A DNA stretch of 47,560 bases from Caldanaerobius fijiensis DSM 17918 (GTDB taxonomy: Bacteria; Bacillota; Thermoanaerobacteria; Thermoanaerobacterales; Caldanaerobiaceae): positions 1 to 47,560 of the forward strand of contig NZ_FQVH01000021.1 in the NCBI RefSeq assembly GCF_900129075.1. Reading direction: 5' to 3'. The notes beneath the pieces are model-generated. The model did not search any database. It was not told where the DNA came from and saw nothing but the letters and a program-made list of their open reading frames with translations. Positions 1 through 8,422 of this stretch are shown here, one piece after another; within the stretch, counting starts at the first letter, position 1, and every line of letters begins with the position of its first letter. The translations under genes and the position numbers were made by a program.

Positions 1-214
1 CAGTCTTTTGAGTATATCCATTTCTTGAGTTTGGAGTATCTTTATCTTTCTTCTCATACTTTTCATATCCAAGCTCTGTAGAAAGCTCTGCTTCAAGCAT
101 TTCTTGGATAGTATCTTTAAAAAGGTTTTTTAATGACGCATAAAGGTCTGGAATAGATTGAATATTGTTTTCACTGATGAAATTTTTTAATTGTTCCTTT
201 GTCAAAATTGACAT
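1..214 (-). CDS. IS256-family transposase, N-terminal part (runs off the window)
   Basis: Reading the minus strand from ATG at 214 gives about 71 residues starting MSILTKEQLKNFI and containing the segments EMLEAELSTELGYEKYEKK and NSRNGYTQKT. The pattern EML-AEL--ELGYEK followed by NSRNGY-KKT is the hallmark N-terminus of IS256/mutator transposases, which cut and paste DNA with a DDE catalytic core lying further downstream (outside the window). A clear ribosome site, AAGGAGG, lies at 224-230 just ahead of the ATG. The frame is open to the window edge, so the copy may be intact. The family call is firm; activity cannot be judged. Confidence 0.85.
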   Translation of the reverse strand, partial: MSILTKEQLKNFISENNIQSIPDLYASLKNLFKDTIQEMLEAELSTELGYEKYEKKDKDTPNSRNGYTQKT

Positions 215-306
215 TTTTAAAAACCTCCTTCTCGGTTTGTTTTATTTTTGAATTCTTACCAAGAAAGAGGTTTTTAATCATTTTACACAAAATTTTTTAC
301 AGTCTC
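1..306 (-). mobile_element. IS256-family insertion sequence, one end only (cut by window edge)
   Basis: The element holds the 5' part of a mutator-type (IS256) transposase on the minus strand. Its outer end is probably near base 306, where the sequence on the minus strand starts GAGACTGTAAAAAATTTTG, an AT-rich end of the kind seen in IS256 elements of thermophilic clostridia. Immediately beyond it the plus strand reads as the interior of a sugar ABC permease, so the element sits inside that gene. The exact inverted-repeat length and target duplication cannot be fixed because the other end is outside the window. Confidence 0.75.
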
Positions 307-1163
307 ATTTATTTATTACTCCTTATTTTATTATATATTTTGTATTTGGACTATATCCAGTTTTATATTCATTATATTTAAGTTTTACCAAATGGGATGG
401 AATAAACCAAATTAAATTTATAGGTTTTAGTAATTACCTAAATCTTTTACACGATGATGTATTTTTAAAATCTTTTAGTAATACATGGATTATATGGATA
501 TTCAATGTTATACCACAAATGGTATTAGCTGTTTTCTTAGCAGTGTTGCTTACTGAAAAAACGATTAGAGGTATAAGTTTTTTTAGAGCGATTTTTTATG
601 TTCCTAACTTAGTTACAGCAGCTTCTATAGGTGTTTTATTTAGCATTTTGTTGGATTGGCAAACTGGTACAGTTAATAAGTTGTTATTATCAATGGGATT
701 TATTAAAGCACCTATAAATTGGTTAAACGAACCAGTTTATGCTCGTGCTACTGTTTCTCTTATTCAATTTTGGCAATGGTTTGGTCCGAGTATGATATTT
801 TTTATAGCAGGTATAAAAGCAATTCCTATAGAGTTGTATGAAGCTGCCTATGTAGATGGAGCAACTAAATGGAAAGTTTTTTGGACAATAACATTACCAC
901 TATTGCGCCCAGTAGTATTATATCAAGCTATTACATCATTAATTGGCGGAATGCAAATATTTGATGTTCCTATGACTTTAACAGATGGATTAGGATCTCC
1001 TGAAAAGTCTATATTAACGATGGTAATGTATTTGTATAACACAGCGTTTAAAAATAATAATTATGGTTATGCAGCTGCATTGGGTTATGCGTTGTTTTTA
1101 ATAATATTAGTTTTTTCAATAATATCATTTAAGATAATAAATAGAAAATCTATATATGAATAA
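307..1163 (+). pseudogene. Carbohydrate ABC transporter permease (MalF-like), 5' end lost to an IS insertion
   Basis: From about 307 the frame reads LFITPYFIIYFVFGLYPVLY, then SLYLSFTKWDGIN, the usual first membrane helix and following loop of MalF/UgpA-type inner-membrane permeases. It continues without a stop to 1163. The EAA cytoplasmic loop that docks the ATPase is clear (ELYEAAYVDGATKWKVFWTITLPLLRP, about 840-920). The frame stays open leftward through the IS end to 252 but contains no ATG, GTG or TTG before the internal ATG at 519. The natural start and roughly 10-20 residues are therefore missing. A product from ATG 519 (214 aa) would lack the first helix. It pairs with the intact permease at 1176 and would have imported oligosaccharides for the hydrolases downstream. 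It is probably inactive unless a fused start is used. Confidence 0.85.
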
Positions 1164-1175
1164 GAGGTGATGGTT

Positions 1176-2045
1176 ATGGAGAATATTATTTTAGAAAAAC
1201 CAAATAATATCCAGTCAAGAGAAAGCAAGGTTAATATTTCTACAGGTATAATATATGTATTTTTAATTATAATGTCCATTATATCATTTCTACCATTTTA
1301 TATAATGATAATAAACTCTACTCATAGCAATGACGAGTTAGCAACCAAATTGTTGCTATTACCGGGCAATTCTTTAATAGCTAATTATACTCGTATGGTT
1401 CAAAATATTAATATTTGGAGAGGATTTTTAAATAGTGTGATTATAGCAGTATCTTGTACAGTTTTGAGCGGTTATTTTAGTGCATTAACTGCATACGGCT
1501 TTTCAAAATATAAATTTAAAGGTAATAGTATCTTATTTTGGTTTATACTTGCTACCATGATGATACCAGGGCAACTTGGCTTGGTAGGTTATTTCCAACT
1601 AGTAAAATCTTTGGGTTTATTGGATACTTATTGGCCTTTAATTCTTCCATCCATCGCGAGTGCAAGTTCTGTATTCTGGATTAGACAATATATAGATTCA
1701 TCTGTTCAAGATTCATTAATAGAATCTGCAAGAATTGATGGTTGTGGAGAATTCATGATTTTTAATAAAATTATCTTGCCGCTTATAGTACCTGCTATAG
1801 CTACGATATCAATATTTACTTTTGTAGGTTCATGGAATAATTATCTTGCGCCATTAGTTTTGATATTTTCACAGGATAAATTTCCATTGCCTGTGTTAGT
1901 TGCAATGATGAAAGGTTATTATAGCAATGATTATGGTGCTATGTATTTAGGTGTTGCTATTTCGGTGGTGCCTATCATGATTGCGTTTTTCTTCTTTTCA
2001 AAACATATTGTTGGAGGATTGACAGTTGGATCGATAAAAGGATAA
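1176..2045 (+). CDS. Carbohydrate ABC transporter permease, MalG/MsmG-like
   Basis: Inner-membrane subunit of a family-1 sugar importer, 289 aa. The N-terminal helix is followed by PFYIMIINSTHSNDELATK, typical of the MalG branch. The EAA loop reads SLIESARIDGCGEFMIFNKIILPLIVPA, and the protein ends GLTVGSIKG, the family's usual C-terminus. I chose ATG 1176 because GAGGTGA at 1164-1170 is a well-spaced ribosome site; GTG 1167 and ATG 1170 overlap it. It follows the truncated MalF-like gene by 12 bases and precedes glycosidase genes, so the substrate is probably a plant oligosaccharide. No ATPase gene is adjacent, which is common because a shared MsmX-type ATPase often serves several importers. 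Confidence 0.9.
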   Translation: MENIILEKPNNIQSRESKVNISTGIIYVFLIIMSIISFLPFYIMIINSTHSNDELATKLLLLPGNSLIANYTRMVQNINIWRGFLNSVIIAVSCTVLSGYFSALTAYGFSKYKFKGNSILFWFILATMMIPGQLGLVGYFQLVKSLGLLDTYWPLILPSIASASSVFWIRQYIDSSVQDSLIESARIDGCGEFMIFNKIILPLIVPAIATISIFTFVGSWNNYLAPLVLIFSQDKFPLPVLVAMMKGYYSNDYGAMYLGVAISVVPIMIAFFFFSKHIVGGLTVGSIKG

Positions 2046-2091
2046 AGAAGGTACAATTAATATTGGAAATTAAATTGAAAGGTGGGTAAAT

Positions 2092-4101
2092 ATGTCTATT
2101 GAAGTTACAAAAAATGGTTTTATATTAAATGGGGAACTTTTGCCGATATATAGTGGTACGATGCATTATTGGCGTTTGGAGAGAGGTTTGTGGAAAGATA
2201 TATTAAATAATGTAAAAAGCATGGGGTTTAAAATTGTAGAGACATATATACCATGGGGAATTCATGAGGTGGCTAGAGGGAGTTTTGATTTTGGCACTAT
2301 AGAAAAAAATAAAGATATCGATACATTTTTAAAGATTTGTGAAGAACTTGGTTTGAAAGTATTGGTGAGGCCTGGCCCTCATATCAACGCAGAATTAACA
2401 TATTTCGGTTATCCTAAAAGGGTTTTAATGGATCCTGAAATACAGGCAAAAACACCTCATGGTACATTATGTATGCTGACCACAGCTTCAAAACAATTTC
2501 CAGTGCCTAGTTATGCCAGTGAAAAATTTTATAAAGAAGTGGCATTATATTTTGATAGCTTAGCGCCCATATTAAAAGAGCATCTTTACCCCAAAGGCTG
2601 TATAATAGGGTTACAGGCAGACAATGAGACGTGTTACTTTTTTAAAGATAATGCCTATACAATGGACTACAGTCAAGACTCTATAAAGCTTTATCAAAAT
2701 TTTCTCAAACAAAGGTATGGTAATATATCGACTTTAAATGAGAAATATGGTACTAACTATAAAGATTTTATGCAAGTATATCCTCCTATAGAGTTTAATG
2801 CTCAACACAAAAGAGAATTACCTTATTATTTCGACTGGATAAGGTACAAGGAATACCAGATTATATATTCTCTGAGGCGTATAGCCAGGATGTGGAAGGA
2901 TAGAGGCATAGATGTTCCAGTTTACCACAATGCTGCTTACCAGTACTGGACTCCTATGGATGTTGTCTCAGCAGAAGATACTGAAGAGATAGATGTATAT
3001 GGTATAGATAGGTATCCTAATAGAGAAGATTATCATGACTATAAAAAGATGGTCAAATATTTAGCTGGCACCAGTAAAATGCCTTTTATACCTGAGTTTG
3101 GTTCAGGAGTATGGTATTCGTTTCCCAAGACGTTTTTGCCCGATGAAGAGGAATTTACAACTATGTCAGTGTTTATGCATGGTATAAAAGCTATAAACTT
3201 CTATATGATTGTGGAAAGAGATAGATGGCAGGGTTCACCAGTAACTAGAGATAATCGCATAAGAAAAAAATACTATAGTTTCTATAAAGACTTCTGTACT
3301 TTTATGTCAAAATATGAATTTTATAAATATGAAAAAGTGAGAAGTATAGTGCTTATGAGAGATTACGATTATGGAAGATTTTTAGCTATGCATAATAGCT
3401 ATAATCTTAATGATTTTGTTGATATATATGGTGGTATAAGTATACCTAAAGAGTTGTTTAAAAGTAGCAATTATTTTGACTTTAAGTACATTGATACAAA
3501 GGACAAACATCCTGCACACAACGCATGGCTTGAGAACATAGGAATATTATTAGATAAAAACAATTATGACTACGATATAACAGACACCCATCTACATATT
3601 GAAAATATGGAACGTTACACTTTGATAATTTTAAGCTCTTACGATTTTATGGATGAAAGTGTACAGCAAAAAATTATTCAATATGCAGAAAAGGGCGGAG
3701 TAGTCGTAATGGGTCCTGGGTTGCCGTATTTAAATACAGATATGGAATGTACAAGCTATTTTAGAGGTATTACGAAAGGTGAGAATGTAGTTGGTACGGG
3801 TAAAATTTACTATATAAACAATTACGAAGATATCATAGAAATAATAGAGAAATTAGATATAAAGAGAGAATATATATTATCAAATTCAAAATTAGAATTG
3901 AGTTTATTTAGGTCTCCGGATAAAACAAATGAATTGTTGTTTATAGCAAATCCTACTGAAAAAGAAGTTACGTCAAAACTTTATTTTAATGGATTTAGGA
4001 AATTTAAGAATGCATGGAAAGCTGAAGATGTAAAAGGAAATAGACAAATTGAGATACGACTTAAACCGTATTCTATCAAAGTATGGGAGGTGGAAAAATG
4101 A
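2092..4101 (+). CDS. GH35-like glycoside hydrolase (beta-galactosidase-type)
   Basis: A 669-aa protein without a signal peptide, so cytoplasmic. The N-terminal TIM barrel shows the GH35 signature: YSGTMHYWRLERGLWKD (20-36), VETYIPWGIHE (49-59) and LVRPGPHINAEL (91-102). The likely acid/base Glu179 lies in LQADNET and the likely nucleophile Glu335 in PFIPEFGSG. After about residue 480 there is a Rossmann-like segment (LIILSSYDFMDES, GGVVVMGPGLPY) resembling the amidotransferase-like domain of GH42 enzymes, so the architecture lies between GH35 and GH42. It would cleave terminal beta-galactosyl or related residues from imported oligosaccharides. It follows the permeases by 46 bases (ribosome site GGTGGG) and its stop overlaps the next gene (ATGA). 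The substrate is not certain; xylan side chains or arabinogalactan are possible. Confidence 0.82.
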   Translation: MSIEVTKNGFILNGELLPIYSGTMHYWRLERGLWKDILNNVKSMGFKIVETYIPWGIHEVARGSFDFGTIEKNKDIDTFLKICEELGLKVLVRPGPHINAELTYFGYPKRVLMDPEIQAKTPHGTLCMLTTASKQFPVPSYASEKFYKEVALYFDSLAPILKEHLYPKGCIIGLQADNETCYFFKDNAYTMDYSQDSIKLYQNFLKQRYGNISTLNEKYGTNYKDFMQVYPPIEFNAQHKRELPYYFDWIRYKEYQIIYSLRRIARMWKDRGIDVPVYHNAAYQYWTPMDVVSAEDTEEIDVYGIDRYPNREDYHDYKKMVKYLAGTSKMPFIPEFGSGVWYSFPKTFLPDEEEFTTMSVFMHGIKAINFYMIVERDRWQGSPVTRDNRIRKKYYSFYKDFCTFMSKYEFYKYEKVRSIVLMRDYDYGRFLAMHNSYNLNDFVDIYGGISIPKELFKSSNYFDFKYIDTKDKHPAHNAWLENIGILLDKNNYDYDITDTHLHIENMERYTLIILSSYDFMDESVQQKIIQYAEKGGVVVMGPGLPYLNTDMECTSYFRGITKGENVVGTGKIYYINNYEDIIEIIEKLDIKREYILSNSKLELSLFRSPDKTNELLFIANPTEKEVTSKLYFNGFRKFKNAWKAEDVKGNRQIEIRLKPYSIKVWEVEK

Positions 4102-4781
4102 TAGATAAAGATGTTTGCATAATGGATTTGGATCCATATACCTGGCGCAACTTAGGAGAAGTTCTTAAATTAGGCAATGACATGAGGCGAAATTTTTATA
4201 TTCTGTGCGATGATGATGGAACAATAATAAGTACTTATGATACTGAAGGAGAAGTAATAGTAATTGATGAAAAAGTGCAAGATCCTAAAAGTTATGCTGA
4301 AATTTTTATAAAAGAAAATCCAGGAATTCAAAGAATATTTATATTAAGAAAAAGTGCACTAATAGAATTTAATAGACATATGCAAGAACATTCTTATGAA
4401 GATATGGATGTGGATGAATATGTGGAATATGCAGTGCAGCAATTTAACAACACAGCAGGGATATATGTTTATCCCAAAATAGATGTGCCACCTGTGATAA
4501 AACTGTTAAAAAAATATATTCAAAATTTAACAGATGATGCATATGTTGCTATATGCATATTTAATGGTGAAAATTTGTATTTTAGCATAATAATCGGCAA
4601 AAAAAATGGTAAAATCAAATTTGTATCTACCTTAGATTATTTAGAAAACAAAGGCATAAAAGATGTCAAGCAGAAAGACCAAGAAAAAGTGTTAAATGCT
4701 ATGAAAGATGTTTTTGGAACAAATATATCGTTAAAGTTCATGACTGTTGATGAGCTGGAAACAAAAGTTTTTAATGCATAG
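4098..4781 (+). CDS. Hypothetical protein in a glycosidase operon
   Basis: A 227-aa protein that I do not recognise. The start at 4098 is chosen because GGGAGGTGG lies just upstream and the ATG overlaps the stop of the preceding glycosidase gene (ATGA), indicating translational coupling. The sequence is acidic and has no signal peptide or membrane helix, so it is probably cytoplasmic. The N-terminal half contains NFYILCDDDGTIISTYDTEG and the C-terminal half contains DDAYVAICIFNGENLYFSIIIG, which look like beta-strand-rich regions. Four conserved-looking regions are present but no catalytic motif stands out. The coupling suggests a role in handling or sensing the oligosaccharides processed by its neighbours. 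This is context only; no function is assigned. Confidence 0.75.
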   Translation: MIDKDVCIMDLDPYTWRNLGEVLKLGNDMRRNFYILCDDDGTIISTYDTEGEVIVIDEKVQDPKSYAEIFIKENPGIQRIFILRKSALIEFNRHMQEHSYEDMDVDEYVEYAVQQFNNTAGIYVYPKIDVPPVIKLLKKYIQNLTDDAYVAICIFNGENLYFSIIIGKKNGKIKFVSTLDYLENKGIKDVKQKDQEKVLNAMKDVFGTNISLKFMTVDELETKVFNA

Positions 4782-4861
4782 TTTTTAATCTCGAAAAAAA
4801 ATTAATTCTTAACATATAACAGTTTATATTTTTATATATGGAATGGGAGGTTGTTTTTATA

Positions 4862-7234
4862 ATGAGTAACAATAATGAAAAGAAAAATATGCTATATCTT
4901 GATGCCACTCAACCAGTAGAAAAAAGGGTGCAGGATCTCTTATCGAGGATGACTCTAGATGAAAAGATTGCTCAATTGAGCAGCGTGTGGGTTTATGAAT
5001 TATTGGATAATATGAGTTTTTCTCCTGACAAAGCAAAAGTTCTTATGAAAGATGGGATAGGACAAATAACTCGAATAGGAGGAGCGAGTAATTTAGACCC
5101 TGTAGAATCGGCGAAACTGGCAAATGAAATACAGAAATACTTATTAGAGAATACGAGACTAGGAATACCTGCTATTGTTCACGAAGAGTCTTGCAGCGGG
5201 TACATGGCAAAGGGAGCTACCTGTTTCCCTCAAACTATTGGTGTTGCCAGCACATGGGATCCTGAAATAGTAGAAGAAATGGGTGCTGTCATAAGGACTC
5301 AAATGAAAGCAGTTGGCGCCCATCAAGCCCTTGCACCTTTAATGGATGTAACGAGAGATGCCAGATGGGGAAGGGTAGAAGAGACATTCGGAGAAGATCC
5401 ATATTTGGTTTCAAGAATGGGCGTTTCCTATATTAAAGGACTCCAGGGGAAAAACTTGCAAGAAGGTATCATGGCTACGGCCAAACATTTTGTAGGATAT
5501 GGAAACTCAGAAGGTGGTATGAACTGGGCACCAGCACATATACCCGAAAGGGAATTACGTGAAGTATTTCTATCCCCTTTTGAAGCAGCGGTAAAAGAAG
5601 CAAAAGTAGCCTCGATTATGGCTGCATATCATGAATTAGATGGTATTCCCTGCCACGGATCTAATAAACTGCTTACCGAAATCCTCAGAAATGAATGGGG
5701 TTTTGATGGCCTCGTGGTATCCGACTATTTTGCTATAAATATGCTATATGAGTATCATCATGTAGCAAAAAATAAAGGTAAAGCGGCTCAAATAGCTTTG
5801 GAAGCAGGTGTCGATATCGAATTACCGAGCAAAGACTGTTACGGACAACCTTTGAAAGAGGCAGTAGAAAAAGGATTAATAAAGGAATCATTGATAGATA
5901 TCGTAGTAGGCAGAATATTGAAAGTAAAATTCTTGTTAGGGTTATTTGAAAATCCCTATGTAGATACAGAAAAGATTGCTAAGGTATTTGATAATCCAGA
6001 GCAAAGGAAACTGGCCTACAAAATAGCCCAGGAATCCATAGTATTACTTAAAAATGAGAACAATTTACTACCACTGAAAAAAGATATTAAATCCATCGCT
6101 GTAATCGGACCCAATGCCGATAGCGTCAGAAATATAATTGGCGATTACGCTTATCCGTGTCACATAGAATCGCTACTGGAGATGAAAGAAAGTTCAAACG
6201 TATTTAATACTCCTATACCAGAAAAGGTCGAGTTAGTAGACAACTTTGTGCCTATTAAGAGCATACTTGAAGGCATAAAAGAAAAGATTTCTTCCGAAAC
6301 CAAAGTGTATTATGCGAAAGGCTGTGACGTAATAGGGGACAAAAAGGATGGCTTTGCAGAAGCTGTTGAAATTGCTAAAAAAGCTGATGTAGCTATAGTA
6401 GTTGTTGGAGACAAAGCCGGTTTAACTGACAGCTGTACATCAGGAGAATCCAGGGATCGCGCTGACCTTAACTTGCCTGGGGTACAGGAAGAATTGGTAG
6501 AAGCGATCTATGAGACAGGCACGCCGGTAGTCGTAGTATTAGTAAATGGCAGGCCACTTTCTATAAATTGGATATCACAGCATATTCCGGCGATCATAGA
6601 AGCGTGGTTACCCGGTGAGGAAGGAGCAGCGGCTGTAGCAGATGTTTTATTTGGCGACTATAACCCTGGAGGAAAACTTCCCATATCATTTCCACGTTCT
6701 GTAGGTCAGGTACCAGTGTATTATTACCATAAACCATCGGGTGGGCGTTCACATTGGAAAGGTGACTATGTAGAACTGAGTACAAAGCCTCTGTATCCTT
6801 TCGGTTACGGTTTAAGCTACACGGAATTTGAATTCAGCAATTTAGAGGTTAGTCCATATGAAGTTGGTGTGGATGATAAAATAAAAATAAGTGTGGACAT
6901 TCAAAACATTGGTAACTACAAAGGAGATGAAGTGGTCCAACTTTATATACAGCAGATTGTTTCTAATGTGACAAGGCCTGTTAAAGAATTAAAAGGGTTT
7001 AAGAGGGTTACTTTGCAACCGGGAGAGAAGAAAAAGGTGATATTTGAATTAGCTATAACTCAATTGGGATTTTACAATGAGGAAATGAGATATGTAGTAG
7101 AACCCGGTATAGTGAAAGTAATGGTAGGAAGCTCTTCGGATGATATAAGAGTTTCCGGCGAGTTTAAGATTACCGGGGAAATATTAGACGTATCTGGTAA
7201 AAAGGAATTTTTCACTAATGTTGTGATAGATTAA
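4862..7234 (+). CDS. GH3 beta-xylosidase / beta-glucosidase
   Basis: A 790-aa cytoplasmic glycosidase that would release xylose or glucose from the non-reducing end of short oligosaccharides. The N-terminal GH3 barrel has RDARWGRVEETFGEDPYL (about 165-182) and the nucleophile Asp288 in FDGLVVSDYFAI. The second alpha/beta domain begins ESIVLLKNENNLLPL (about 387-401). A fibronectin-III-like domain closes the protein (VTRPVKELKGFKRV and LQPGEKKKV). I chose ATG 4862, with GGGAGG upstream, rather than ATG 4838, which precedes that ribosome site. Xylose isomerase and xylulokinase genes follow directly, so xylosidase activity is the better guess. The 80-base gap upstream shows no terminator, so it is probably in the same transcript as the permeases. 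Confidence 0.93.
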   Translation: MSNNNEKKNMLYLDATQPVEKRVQDLLSRMTLDEKIAQLSSVWVYELLDNMSFSPDKAKVLMKDGIGQITRIGGASNLDPVESAKLANEIQKYLLENTRLGIPAIVHEESCSGYMAKGATCFPQTIGVASTWDPEIVEEMGAVIRTQMKAVGAHQALAPLMDVTRDARWGRVEETFGEDPYLVSRMGVSYIKGLQGKNLQEGIMATAKHFVGYGNSEGGMNWAPAHIPERELREVFLSPFEAAVKEAKVASIMAAYHELDGIPCHGSNKLLTEILRNEWGFDGLVVSDYFAINMLYEYHHVAKNKGKAAQIALEAGVDIELPSKDCYGQPLKEAVEKGLIKESLIDIVVGRILKVKFLLGLFENPYVDTEKIAKVFDNPEQRKLAYKIAQESIVLLKNENNLLPLKKDIKSIAVIGPNADSVRNIIGDYAYPCHIESLLEMKESSNVFNTPIPEKVELVDNFVPIKSILEGIKEKISSETKVYYAKGCDVIGDKKDGFAEAVEIAKKADVAIVVVGDKAGLTDSCTSGESRDRADLNLPGVQEELVEAIYETGTPVVVVLVNGRPLSINWISQHIPAIIEAWLPGEEGAAAVADVLFGDYNPGGKLPISFPRSVGQVPVYYYHKPSGGRSHWKGDYVELSTKPLYPFGYGLSYTEFEFSNLEVSPYEVGVDDKIKISVDIQNIGNYKGDEVVQLYIQQIVSNVTRPVKELKGFKRVTLQPGEKKKVIFELAITQLGFYNEEMRYVVEPGIVKVMVGSSSDDIRVSGEFKITGEILDVSGKKEFFTNVVID

Positions 7235-7267
7235 TCAGCAAATTATGATGAAAGGAAGGTAGTAGTG

Positions 7268-8410
7268 ATGTTGGATATAAGGAATCAGATAGTGAGGAGA
7301 TCTCCAGAAGAGATGTTAAATCAACTAAAAAATTTTCACCTTGACCTTAAATTTTCAGTAGGTATATGGTATTTTTCGCCATCAGGAAGTAGATTTAGAG
7401 AGGCGATGTCAGAGCCTAAGTCGATTGAAGAGAGGCTGGATATAATAGCTTCTCTGAAAGATTATGGAGTGAGCGCACTGGAAGCTCATTATCCCAACGA
7501 AATAAATGAAGACAATATGGATTTGTACAAAAAATTTTCAAGAGACACGGGGATAAGGATATTGACGGTTATACCAAACCTGTTTTTCCAAAAGCAATGG
7601 GAGTTTTCTTCATTGGCTTCACCTATTGAAGAGGTACGTAAGAAGGCTATAGAAAGGCTTAAGATATCTTTGCAGCTCAATAAAGAGCTAAACACAGATT
7701 TTGCGATAATATGGCATGGTGGCGACGGTTATGAGAACCCCTTTGGAATCGATTTTATGGCCATGAGAGATAGGTTTGCATATGGAATAGCGGAAGCTAT
7801 GGATCAGGTACCAGGAGTAAGGGTTGCCATTGAACCCAAGCCTTATGAACCGCGAGGAAGGATAATTTACGGGACAACAGCTGAAGGGATTTTGGTGGCC
7901 CAGAAGGTAGAAAGAGCACTTAGAAATGAAGAGAACAGGAGAATTTTAGAAGAAGGCCACTCACTGGTAGGATTAAATCCCGAAGTAGGCCATGTACTGA
8001 TGGCGTATGAAGATCTGCCTTATGCCTTCAGCCTTGCCATGGAGTACGGCAAGCTAATGCACACCCACTGGAACAGTCAACCATTGGGGAATTATGATCA
8101 GGACCTCAATGTAGGAGTGATATCACCTGAACAAGCAGAAGCGGCATTATATGTGCTAAAGATGCATGGTTACAGAGGTTACTTCGGCATAGACATAAAT
8201 CCGGAGAGGATGCCTGTAGATGTAGCAGTAAAGAACAATATAGATGCGTTAAGGAGCATGAATGCCAGAATAGAAGAGCTGGACCATGAGGCAATACTGG
8301 AAGCTGTAAACAAGCCAGATCAGTATCGAGGATTAGTAGAAGCTATTTTAATAAGGGCCAGAGCACCGAAAAGCATAAGTTTGCCACTGATAAGTTTTAT
8401 AAAGAAATGA
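7268..8410 (+). CDS. Xylose-isomerase-family TIM-barrel protein with an altered metal site
   Basis: A 380-aa homologue of class I xylose isomerase, expected to convert D-xylose to D-xylulose in the cytoplasm. Numbering from ATG 7268 (GTG 7265 is possible), landmarks in order are VGIWYFSPSG (31-40), EAHYPNEI with catalytic-type His74, WHGGDGYENPF (149-159), IEPKPYEPRG with Glu189 and Lys191, NPEVGH with Glu239 and His242, HTHWN (265-269), NYDQDL with Asp277 and Asp279, and GIDINP with Asp309. Spacing between Glu239 and Asp309 matches the Streptomyces enzyme exactly, so the metal ligand Asp245 corresponds to His267 here, and Asp57 to Asn77. It precedes xylulokinase by 12 bases. Xylose isomerase is favoured by context, but another aldose or ketose substrate is possible. 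Confidence 0.8.
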   Translation: MLDIRNQIVRRSPEEMLNQLKNFHLDLKFSVGIWYFSPSGSRFREAMSEPKSIEERLDIIASLKDYGVSALEAHYPNEINEDNMDLYKKFSRDTGIRILTVIPNLFFQKQWEFSSLASPIEEVRKKAIERLKISLQLNKELNTDFAIIWHGGDGYENPFGIDFMAMRDRFAYGIAEAMDQVPGVRVAIEPKPYEPRGRIIYGTTAEGILVAQKVERALRNEENRRILEEGHSLVGLNPEVGHVLMAYEDLPYAFSLAMEYGKLMHTHWNSQPLGNYDQDLNVGVISPEQAEAALYVLKMHGYRGYFGIDINPERMPVDVAVKNNIDALRSMNARIEELDHEAILEAVNKPDQYRGLVEAILIRARAPKSISLPLISFIKK

Positions 8411-8422
8411 TGAGGTTTAGCA

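Noticed and set aside
199-381. Short hydrophobic open frame across the IS junction
   Set aside because: It overlaps the transposase start and the true permease frame, and is explained by AT-rich sequence.
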